From positions 54,093,682 to 54,157,681 of the forward strand of contig OX344749.2 in the NCBI GenBank assembly GCA_947034885.2: DNA of 64,000 nucleotides, read 5' to 3'. The position numbers and the translations under genes were made by a program. Position 1 is the stretch's first letter; every line of letters begins with the position of its first letter. This stretch comes from Thuidium tamariscinum (taxonomy: Eukaryota; Streptophyta; Bryopsida; Hypnales; Thuidiaceae). Below, in pieces: positions 21,765 to 31,597 of the stretch. The notes below the pieces were generated by a model, which was given only the letters and a program-made list of their open reading frames with translations, had not been told where the DNA came from and searched no databases.

Positions 21765-24645
21765 TCACATTATCACGTTTGGGGTGTGATAAAGGTGTTT
21801 TTTGCTAGACTGTGCGTACGACAAGAGTTTGCACCACAATTTCACAACTAGATTCATGACCAAGGTCAACTCACAAGCTACTTCATAGTTAGCCATCATC
21901 ATTACCTTAAACAAACCCTGTTGTAAATCCAAGGCAAATGTAGAGAGCATTGCTAGGGTGGTGTGAGGATTCCCACCGTCATAAAGTGTCTCACTCTTGT
22001 TCCAAGCTTTGCTGCCATCGTAAAAATTCTTAAGTACAACCAGATGTTGTGAAAAGCTGACCTCAGTGCCCTTTTGCCTCCAATATTGAGGATAAATGAT
22101 CCCAAAGGCATCAAGTAGTTTTTGTTGGGGAAAGGGATGGTCTAATTCATTGGAAAAAGACTGTGCAATGTCTATAATGAACACAAAGTTAGGCATTTTA
22201 AAATCACCTCCAACTAAAGATAAGAGGTCTGAAATTGACCAGCAAATTAATGAAGTTAGCCACATCAAAGTAAAAACTTCCCATATAAAAACAAGCCTAC
22301 ACAACTAGACACACAAAGACAAGTAAAGCACCCTGCAAGCCTGCAACTAATCAAAATTCTACTACAAGAAAATAGATGACGACCTACAAAAACTCAATAT
22401 CGAAAGAAATGAAATTGCCACTTCACAGACCAAAAGAACGTAGTCAGAGACATACTGTGGCATATTATATTTTTTTTAAACGCTTAATTCAAACTCACAA
22501 GTATCGAAACCGCCACCTACACAAAACACCGTTGCATGCAGCCAAAAAAATGGGGAATATAGTTGAAGCCCATACAACTGAAGAAAAAAAAACTTGATAT
22601 GAAAGAAATTTATATGCAAAATGTTGCTTGATATTATCTTAGAGGCAATTGAATTCCTATTGAGTGACAAAGATATGCTCGCTTGTTTGCTTGTCATGGC
22701 AATATACATACATTGCACTTCCTAGGAAGTCAAACAACAAGTGATTCAAACTTGAATCACTGGGGAGTTCTTTCCACCGCGAAGTGAGCTCTATGCATTC
22801 CTAGGAAATCAACCCATTGTAACGAGGATTGTCAACCTTACCAAAAGTAGTAGTCCGATCAGTGAACATGCAAGCTAGTTCCTGTTGGTATAGTTTTATA
22901 ACTTGAAGATAATCACAGATAAAGATATCTTGGGCTTGGGAGAGCTTTATAAGGCAATGAACGACATTTATCAGTGGAATAAAACAATCTAGAGACAACA
23001 ACACTTCAATATTACAAAGCAAATCAAAGTTGTCACAAACGTCAACAACAGGCTTGTGTCTTGGTCTGAAAATCATGTTAAGGGCCATTTTGACAAGTAA
23101 AATTGAATACTTAGCCAAAATACACTATGCTAGACTCCTCATGGAGATCTAGCGTGTTTCAACATTTCAAAACATCTTATTCTCCTTAGTTTCCATGAGG
23201 TACGCAAGCTTGTACAACTCAAAGTGGCTTATGTTGCTGCGACAAAAATATGAGTACATCGATTGTAAAAGATGCTCAAGTCTACAAACCATAGGATACT
23301 TAGACAAAGTTTCCACAAGCAAGTTAATTCTATGGCTCACACAACTAGCCCCAAGAGTGAAGGGAGCCCATTTGTCCCAAATTTGTGTTGTAATACTTGT
23401 TTTAGAACCTGAAAAAGTGCTTATCCTGTTAGTTCCAAAACACACAAACTTAGAAGCGATTTCCTCATGAGAAAGACCTCCCTCATTCAACAAAACATGC
23501 ATAATAATAGAGGTCAAGTGGTCTGTTGTACCACCTTCAAAGACGCAAGACAAGTGCAACAAGTGTGGGATCCGTTCCTAATTAGCCATAGTGTAAATAT
23601 GCACACTAATCTATGAAGTATTATCCACCACAGTCACCTCATCAGAATTAATAGAAACAATGTTAACAGAGTGCACTGCAGTCTTTAGGGCAGTTAGTAC
23701 ACAAGCATGCAAGTGCTCGCTCATCTCCTAGCCAGTACTTTCAGACCAATGCTTCCTAGGCATATTCTTAATTTTCAAGTGCTTAAGCAAATTCTACTCT
23801 CTTTCATAATTACACATAGGGCGGACATTAAAAAGAACTTGGAAAAAAGTTGCAAACCGCACTCCTTTCTATTTAAACTCACCTTCTAGATCAATAGTCA
23901 ACTGATCGGCAATATTGCAGTGAGGCTTTTAGCCAGCCTAGAGCCTGCAATACTTCACATGTTTACAATCCAACTTAACAAATGTGTTGCCCTTCTTGAG
24001 ATGCGGCAGTGGCACCCCATCTTAAGTACAAGTACGCTTACCTTTATGTTTCTCGAGATTATTGAGATTTGGAACCATAAGCTTCCTCCTACCTATGATT
24101 GTCGTGCAACTCAAGCATACAATATCGACAAGATTGTCATTAGAGACAAATTTGCCCTCTGCCTAAGGGAAGCGATAAGCCCACACCTCTTGCTAGTGAT
24201 GTGTGATTGTGCTCAGGGCAGTCTTTCTTTTCTTCCGCAAATTTGTGGGAGGCCCTTCGTCCTTCCTCTCCTCCGTTACGTGAAGCGCTGCATTAGACCT
24301 TGCATCAAGGATCACTAGAGACATGACAGTTGCCTCCGATGGTGGATTGCAACCTGGAGATCGAGAGAGCAATTGCAAAAGGCACGTCTCCAAAATATGC
24401 GTGACCTTGACCTTAATTGGCACATCGACACACGTGACGTTGGTGTTTGAGACCATATACTTACCCACACCACTGTGGTTCCAACTAGAGCCAAAGCATC
24501 GAACTTTGAAGTTCTCGGGGAGCTTAGGTTGCGATGCCATTTGCACTAGAGAACCTACGCAATGCAGATCAATCACACTTGTGAAATGCAAAGTTGAAAC
24601 CAATAGATCGGGTGCGCAAAGAAAGAAAACAACAAAAGAAAACAA
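21765..24645 (-). pseudogene. Fossil hAT-superfamily transposase
   Basis: Broken minus-strand blocks in hAT order. The N-terminal block (about 24645-24193) contains FKVRCFGSSWNHSGVGKYMV, as in BED-type hAT N-termini. The middle block (23562-23167) contains FVCFGTNRISTFSGSKTSIT, then CVSHRINLLVETLSKYP and RLEHLLQSMYSYF, typical of the hAT core in which a 'CxxHRxNLxxxTL' motif precedes the SLY-like helix. Further blocks are at 23118-22801 and 22304-21765 (FPQQKLLDAFGIIYPQYW, then a C-terminal dimerisation-like stretch). Many stops and frameshifts make it non-functional. Terminal inverted repeats were not identified. Confidence 0.6.
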
Positions 24646-25106
24646 ACCACATCAATCACAACTTCACAAGCAACAGACAAGCACATCGAACATCACACAA
24701 AAGCAAAAATCATGGAATGGTGCAATCAAACCCTAGAGGAGTGCTTAAATGGAATCAAATTAGAAAGTCAGGAACAATAATGGAGATGAACCCATCAACA
24801 CCAATGCGCCACCTTTGCTAATAGCTACCTACAGAATTGCAGACATCCAGCATCTAGGGCTCTAAGAGCAAGCATTCATTTACAAAGCCCCCAACTCTAA
24901 ATTCCCGTCTCTCTGAATCCCTCTAGGCCCCTCTAAGTTCCACGACCTAGGCCTCAAAATTTTTTGACAACTCTGAAAATTCAAGCCTCCAACTCTCCAT
25001 TCTTCGACATGAAATTCTGTAGTCTACACAAACTTCTACACCCTTTGCCACACTAAATTGTTAGAGTTTGTGGAATTCTAAAGCCAGACACTCTAGATTT
25101 TGAAAT
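24646..25106. other. Intergenic, probable remnant upstream of the hAT fossil
   Basis: Short plus-strand frames here (24323-24821) are antisense to, or flank, the hAT block and are not supported. A CTCTAA/CCCTCT-rich stretch near 24880-24940 has no recognised function. Confidence 0.4.
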
Positions 25107-26250
25107 CACTAGAAGAAAATCATGTCCGCCGCAACCGACTAATGTGCAACTATGTGTCTTACACAACTTCCCTATAACTACAATTCTCTATATTTGCACC
25201 AAATTTAATGTTTACACTAGTATAGTCGCAAAGTAATCGCAAAGTAGTTGTAAATTGAAGTTTCGAGTTGCAAAGTAGTTGTAGGTTGAAGTTTGGATTA
25301 CAGGAATCTAACAAAAGAATTTTTGTGATGTATTCTACATCCAAAATTCATCACACTTGTCGACATGGACCACTTTAGGTTTTGTAGAGTTGAGTGTGTC
25401 AAACTACAGTTGGGAATAATCTAAGTTTGATTACAATTCAATTAGAATGCAACTACTTTGCAACTAGAATACAACTAGAAAATAATTAAATCAAGTTTTA
25501 TATCAATTGTTCCATCTCAATTGTCAAGAGTACCATTAGATCGGATGGATAAGAGTTGTAAGTTATACCATCTTTAAGTAATAAAGTTTAATATTACAAT
25601 TGTAATATTTCTACACTTTGTAGATTTTTACAACTTGCAAATTTCTACAAGTTGTAGATTTCTACAATTTATAGAAACCTACAAATATTTAAACTATAAG
25701 AAATTTTAGAACTTTTGAAATTTAAAGTTTTGTAAACTTGTGAAATCTATTTAATATCAATATTTGAATTTGATAATCTAAAAAAATCTAGATCTAAAAT
25801 TCTAAAATCTATAGATCATTGAGATTCAATTTCTGAAATCTACAATCATTAAGATAAATAAATTTATAAATTTATAAATCTACAAGTTACAAACTAGTTG
25901 TAAACTAGTTACAAACTAGTTGTAAACTAGTTACAAACTAGTTGTAAACTAGTTGTAAACTAGTTGTAAACTAGTTGCAAAGTAGTTGTAAACTAGTTGT
26001 AAACTAGTTGCAAAGTAGTTGCACACAAGTTGCACAAAAGCAAGTTCCACGTCAAAAGACTTCATCGATGAAGTTCTACGTAGGCTATCTAATGAAAAAC
26101 AATCTTTTCAATTTTGCAACTACATTGCAACTAATGTGACTTATCCATTGCAACTGCAAGCTCCAAATTATCACCCAGTTGCAAATGTGTTATGCAACTA
26201 CAAAACTAGTTGCTAACCACAGTTGCAAAAGCCTCAATTTTCTTCTAGTG
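25107..26250. mobile_element. CACTA-ended element (1144 bp) carrying an 11-bp satellite
   Basis: Termini CACTAGAAGAAAAT / ATTTTCTTCTAGTG, with the 3-bp target duplication AAT on both sides (25104-25106 and 26251-26253). The interior is rich in GCAACTA/TAGTTGC words in both orientations and has a tandem array at 25885-26035. No transposase was found; the short frames at 25159-25344 (minus) and 26019-26216 (plus) are repeat-derived. Its ends match the 18400-18727 MITE, so both could be moved by the same transposase. Confidence 0.85.
25885..26035. repeat. 11-bp minisatellite (GTAAACTAGTT)
   Basis: About 13-14 tandem copies of an 11-bp unit, variants GTAAACTAGTT, ACAAACTAGTT and GCAAAGTAGTT. Each unit contains the palindrome AACTAGTT. 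It lies wholly inside the CACTA-ended element. Confidence 0.85.
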
Positions 26251-26918
26251 AATCCACTCTAAACTCCAATTGCAGGTTTGCATTAAATGCAAGGAGATTA
26301 ACAATGTGTCCAACTGCACCTCCCAAATTTTTACAGCAGCCTGTAATTGGTGCAATGCCATAAAGGTTGAAAATCAAATTGCCAAAGATATCACTTTTTA
26401 AAGCCAATCAAATTTTGAAAATGGAACAATGCAAGTGAGCCCGCGCGCAATTGGCAATCCAATTGCCAACAAGACAGATGGATGGCGAAATGCAATGAAA
26501 ACACTCAAGAACTTCATGAGCAGGTGCGAGAAAGAACTTAGAGAAATAAATGCTCATCAATGTGAGTGCTAAACCTTAGAAACACTGGGAGGAAGTAAAG
26601 CTACAAGATGACCCAAAGTGGAGAAGAAGGCCCTAGAAGCATCGGTGAAATGAAGGACTACAATTTAGCTACCATACTCAAGATAGATGGACCAAATCGT
26701 GCCCCTGCTCCGGTGTGACGTCACGAGGAGCGGATGGATGTGAATGGACAAGCAGATGAAGAAAAACTTTTGCCAATTTACAAAGATTTTTGTCGAGGTT
26801 TTTGCTAAAATTTTCATTTTGAAAAAAAATTCCATTATGGACATTTAGCACTCCATTTTTGGGGGAGAACCCAAGCGCATTTTAGCCAGTTCTATTTTCA
26901 CTGCATCTTGGCTTCTAT
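26251..26918. other. Intergenic spacer
   Basis: No supported gene. A mixed-composition stretch between two CACTA-ended elements. It shows no repeat that I can link to other parts of the window. Confidence 0.4.
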
Positions 26919-27134
26919 CACTGGTAGAAACCCCCATTTAATGTGACAAGGCCTAATTTTTCTTGATGGATTTTGCTAGGCATCAAAAGTAACAACCTAT
27001 ATTTTTAAGTCAACATTGATGTTGTGTTGAACGTTTTTGTTGACATAAAAACACAGATTGTTATTTTTGATGCCTAGCAAAATATGTCAAGAAAAATTAG
27101 GCCTTGTCACATTAAATGGGGGGTTCTACTAGTG
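26919..27134. mobile_element. Palindromic CACTA-ended MITE (216 bp)
   Basis: The left end CACTGGTAGAAACCCCCATT and the right end, inverted CACTAGTAGAACCCCCCATT, fold into a long hairpin with long arms such as GACAAGGCCTAATTTTTCTT. Flanks are TAT and TAC, an imperfect 3-bp duplication. Non-coding. Confidence 0.8.
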
Positions 27135-27229
27135 TACCATGCTGTGAAACCAGGCAATGGTCCTCCCCCATGCTCGGAAGGTACTATATTAGGCTTTGCT
27201 ACATATTGTATGTGTAGGTTTATGCCGAA

Positions 27230-28497
27230 ATGTCGCAACACAGGGTAAGTAAATTCCCCATTATACTCACAAAAATCACTGTAGAGTATAACTAAGTGAC
27301 TCTAAAGATCGAACCCACGAGATTCTGTGAAGTATCGGGCTTAGTTGAGCGATTAAGATAGGACAACTCCCAAAACTCTATAATCCGGTTCTAGATCTAG
27401 AACCGGAAACACACAAACAACCCGAGACAACAACCCGTTATCCCATTCAAAACTGATATTCTAGCAATCTGGTCCGGAACGGATCCATTCCCTCACTTTT
27501 CCGGTTTCCCGGATTTTATCCGTTCCGTCAGACTGCAACGGATCCGCTCCCTAACGGGTTCCGCTCCTGGTTTCCTCTCTGGATCAATCCGTTCCGGATG
27601 ATCCGTCCACACCCGTTCCTCAATCCGGTTTAGCTTTGCCTCTGTTTTACCATCAGAGGGGTCGCCGCTTGATTTTGTGAGCGGTAGGCCCACCGCTCCT
27701 TCCGTGACTTATAGTGGCTGAAGACCCCACTTTCTACCCGTTAATTCTAAAATTACTTCAGATCTGGTTTGATCCCTCACAACAGTCCAGACAAAGATCC
27801 GGACTGTAGGTCACACAGAGATCCCCCGTACGATCTTCTCATACTACAACGACTTTGACACTACTTTCCGTTCCTGGGGAGTCAGGTGGCTACAAGTGTA
27901 TCCGTCCGTTCCAACGTCAACCAGAACTCTTCCGTTTGCCACAAAGACGGTGAGACCTCACAAGAGATCGGACACTCAACTGGATTTCCCACCCAGGAGC
28001 TCTAGCACGATTAAGGAATCCCTCCCTCTCACCTAGCCTAACAACGGCTTTCTCACCCGGAATCTTAAGTCCTAGAAGCGCTGAGGTACTAGAATTACAC
28101 TCCCAACTCTTCTCTACCCGTTCTCATATACTCAGACACAGAAAAAATAAGCACCAAAGGGAGAATGTCGCCTGCAAAACCACTTGCGCCTTCCTAACTC
28201 CGCGTCACGCCGCCCTGCCAAACTCGGGAGATACACGCGCAAAGCAAGAGAGAATAAAATACACAAAGATAATGCAAAGGAAAAGACTCCCAGTCCACCG
28301 CGAGGGGACTGACTTAAATAATGGGCAAAAAGCAAAAATCGCCATACAAGTCCGCCGCGATTAACACTCGGCGGATCCATTCCTACCTACTTCTGAATCG
28401 GAACGGATTCCAACCCACTCCAAGTTCCTAATCCGGACCGGATTATTTCCTGATCCGTTCCTAAGTCAAAAATTAAAAATACAGGAAATCCTAATAC
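27230..28497 (-). other. 3' non-coding part of transposon element copy 2
   Basis: Dense in TCCG/CGGA words (for example CCGTTCC, GGATCCG and TTCCGG between 27365 and 27640 and again at 28395-28470). It lies downstream of the minus-strand ORF that ends at 28498. The small frames at 27493-27693 and 28132-28380 reflect this biased composition and are not called as genes. The outer border is uncertain. Confidence 0.4.
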
Positions 28498-30180
28498 CTA
28501 CGTATCCGGCTCTGCTACCCTAGATCCTATAGTCGGGCTTTCCGCCCTACTGATCTGCTCGAAGACCTCGGTGAGGTTCCGATTCCGTTCTTCGTCTGTT
28601 GCAACCGAAGCTCTAGTAACCGGACTCGCAGGAGACTCCGATAACTGAATTGCCGCCTCTCGGTTGCCCGTTGACGCTCGCTCCGACTTCTTGGATTGCG
28701 GCGTCCTGTCCTTCCCTGGCCTCTGAGGCAACCCTTCGGAAAGATCTGGAAGAGATAGATCGGAGAGTCTGACTGGAATTTCCGTCAGTCTTCGGCTACA
28801 GTCTTCCATCCGTTCGGCCGCCTCCCGAACCTTCACCAGAGTCGTCTCCACCTTCTTGGAGAAGTCGGACAGAATCCGGACTATCCGGCTTCCGGATAGT
28901 TTCTTCTCCTTGTGCACTTCTTCGTCAAACAGTTGAGCCCGGATGATAGCCGATCCGGGTTCCCCGAATGTTGCCTTCACGTGCTCCGCCAATTTGACGG
29001 TCTCCGCCGCCATCTCCTTGGTAGCGGCCTCGTTGTCCCTGAGAACAAGGAGCTCCGCCTTCAACCGGTCAACTTCCTCCTGAAGTTTCCGGTTTTCCTC
29101 CTCCTACTTGGCGAGATCCGCAGGCGAGGCGATGCAATTCCCTACCACGGTCGGGAGAGTATGATCCGGTTTGCCATTGACCATCCCCGCGATGTTCTCC
29201 AGGACGATCCGCTTGACCTCCCAATCCGCTCGGATGTTGCACAGGATTTCCGTCAATTTCACGAACGGATCACTGGGATCTGTTTCCTCTACTGCTGGTT
29301 CGGCCTGACCCGGTTCGGATGGTCCCGCTCTGCCTTCCGTTCCCGGATTGTGTCGGACCGGAGGAGATCCCCTCGTGTTCGGCGGTGTGGTCTTCTGCCG
29401 CTTCACGAGCGGAACTTCCGGTTCCTCTCCCTTATCTGAGTCCTCCCGCTCTGTCTCGGACTCGGAGCTCTCCTCATCATCCGTTGACGTCTCCCCGTAC
29501 GTCAAGACTATCTTCTGGGCGTGCCACGTCTTCTCTTCCGTATCCGAAAGGAGCTGCAGATGGTGGTAGAGGTGGAAGAGGTAGGGGGAGATCGGAGTTG
29601 CCCTACTCCCTCCGAGGTTCTTCAGTAACTAGGTGATCAACTCCTGTATGATCCGGCCCCAGTCCACTTTCCGGTCTCCGATCAGGGCACCGAAGATCGT
29701 GTTGGCCAAGCCAATTGTCACCCGGGTTGGCTTTTCCGGATGCAAGACCGGAAGCAGAAACTTCAACAGGCGTCGATGCCTGTCTTCGTTACAGTCCATC
29801 ACCCGATATCCGTCCTTCGGGTGAGGGGTGCCGTGAAACCTGTTTTGGAGGAAGTCTACCTTCCTCCTGGCCGGTTCGTGCCCCTGGTGTTTGAACTCGT
29901 ATACGGCCCTCCAGTGCGCCTCCGTCCATTTGTGCGGCATTCCCCGCGCTGTGTTGTCGAACTGATTCGACACCTTGCCCTTCAGCTCCTTCACCATCCG
30001 CTCATCCTTGAATCCCCAGGGTATCTCTGCTAACCTTAGACACCCCATTGCGGTTAAGTCCGCCATCAAGTTGCTTTTCTCCAGCTCTGTGGAAGGGATG
30101 ATCGAAACTACTTTCTTCAGCTTTATCCCTGAGGGTGGGGGTGTAGTGGACTCGGTTCTCTTCCGGCGTAGCTGCGGCAT
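28498..30180 (-). pseudogene. Plant-transposon-protein-like ORF, copy 2, interrupted only by two TAG codons
   Basis: A single frame of 561 codons runs from ATG at 30180 to a terminal TAG at 28498-28500. It has only two internal stops, both TAG (29629-29631 and 29104-29106), and no frameshift. N-terminal MPQLRRKRTESTTPPPSG is basic and could be a nuclear signal. The globular core has WTEAHWRAVYEF, PKDGYRVMDCNEDRHRRLL and HPEKPTRVTIGLANTIFG. An acidic linker follows (ETSTDDEESSESETEREDSD), then a coiled coil (EEENRKLQEEVDRLKAELLV) and a Ser/Pro-rich tail. It is colinear with copy 1. The residues replaced by TAG fall in hydrophilic positions (ELIT-TAG-LLKNL, LAK-TAG-EEENR) where Gln would fit. 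It may be a dead gene or one expressed by readthrough; function unknown. Confidence 0.65.
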
Positions 30181-30530
30181 GGCAACTATCTGGAAAACTA
30201 CCTCACTTCTCTCCTAGCCGCACGTCCCGTTCCTCACACACACTCACAACACAAATACAAAAGTAATCCGCCCGTAATAACCACCTGCACATACACACAC
30301 ACACTCCTCCCACACACCAGCGCCTCAGTGCACAGTCTGAAACCCGCGCTGTTGACAACTGCCCGCTCTGACAAAACACCCGCTGCTAACACTGATAGCC
30401 GCGTCACAGAAAAGTGCGCCACCAAACACGCGCGGAAAACCAACTCACAGAAAAGGCGGAAAACGCTGAGGGTTGAAAAACACACAACGAAGCGCCTGAG
30501 AGCAAATGGGCCAACTGAAAATGTTAGGCC

Positions 30531-30537
30531 TTATATA
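30531..30537 (-). promoter_or_regulatory. TATA box of transposon element copy 2
   Basis: TATATAA on the minus strand in the context AAGTATATAAGGCC, about 350 bp upstream of the ATG at 30180. The intervening sequence is GC- and GTGT-rich, like a long 5' leader. Confidence 0.55.
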
Positions 30538-30540
30538 CTT

Positions 30541-30830
30541 TCCAGAAATGGATCCGGTCTTCCGTTCCTGATCATCCATTCCCGTTCCCATCCGATCGGT
30601 CCAAGTCCGGAAATCATCCGTTCCGTTCTGGGACTGAATCCGGATAGAATCCGTTCTGTAGGGTCCGGAATTTTTCCGTTCCGGTATTCCGTCGTAATAA
30701 ACCGGAATTATTCTGCCACCGGTCTCTACAACATTATCTGGTACTACTTCTCGATCTTACCCGTTCCCTGAGCAAATCCGGTTGCTAAATTTTCGACTTT
30801 CCGTTCCATACTGACTTTAAATGGAAAGAT
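30541..30830 (-). promoter_or_regulatory. Upstream region with iterated TTCCG/CGGAA motifs
   Basis: Immediately upstream of the TATA box, the words TTCCG, TCCGG and CCGTTCC recur many times in both orientations in less than 300 bp (for example ATCCGTTCCGTTCTG and TTTTTCCGTTCCGG). The same words fill the 3' non-coding part of the element. They could be regulatory binding sites or simply the sequence bias of the family. Confidence 0.4.
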
Positions 30831-31465
30831 CAAAAATATGTCTTGCCACACGAAATATTTTGCTTTCTGCAACTCCATAATTTGGTAGACTATTAGGAAT
30901 ATTTTACCTTTGGCATTTTATGAGGGTATTCTTGATTTTGGATGGTTCTCTCTATTCATGCATAAAGGTGTTCTTTTTTCTAATTTTTCTCAACAACAAT
31001 TTCTTCACATTTTTAGGAATAGTTGTAAATAACTTTCTAAATTTTGACACCTTTTGAATTTTCTTGAATTGTTTCCAAAACTAACCTACACATACAATAC
31101 CTTGGAGCCGTGTATTGATTTTTCCATAATTCTTTTCCATTTAACCTTTTCTTTATTCACTAATTGTGTCTCTCCCTATCCCTTATTTTCTTTCGTTTAA
31201 TTGTAAGGAACTTTATAGGAGTCAACTTGCAACCATGTGAACATAGAAGAAGAAGTAGAATAGAACAATTTCTTGTACTATTCATCATCTTCAACAAGTT
31301 TGCACACTTTCTATTCCAAAGCTTTAAATTGATTCAAATCATAGATTTGAAATTGTTGCTTCTAGCTAAAAAATTCATATTCAAATGGTTGGATATACTA
31401 CTTCACTAACCAATATATCAATACTTTTGTCAATCAAAAATTGCAAATTCATTCCAAAATGAATT
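30831..31465. other. AT-rich intergenic spacer
   Basis: No supported gene. The 81-codon frame at 31164-31409 is hydrophobic, low-complexity and without motif. Confidence 0.45.
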
Positions 31466-31597
31466 CACTAGTAGAAAATTTGCCTAGTTTTGTTGTTTTG
31501 GTCGCGTTGATCATCAACAAGTTTCTGTTAATCAACAGAAATTTGTTGATGATCAACACGACCAAAACAGCAAAGCTAGGCAAATTTTCTACTAGTG
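31466..31597. mobile_element. Near-perfect palindromic CACTA-ended MITE (132 bp)
   Basis: CACTAGTAGAAAATTTGCC at the left and its exact complement at the right, with the 3-bp duplication ATT on both sides (31463-31465, 31598-31600). The whole element folds into one hairpin (inner arms TGATCATCAACAA / TTGTTGATGATCA). Its structure would give a precursor-like RNA hairpin if transcribed. Confidence 0.88.

Noticed and set aside
28912..30217. Several plus-strand frames of 60-175 codons
   Set aside because: Shadows of the minus-strand transposon ORF copy 2, which has the longer and homologous frame.
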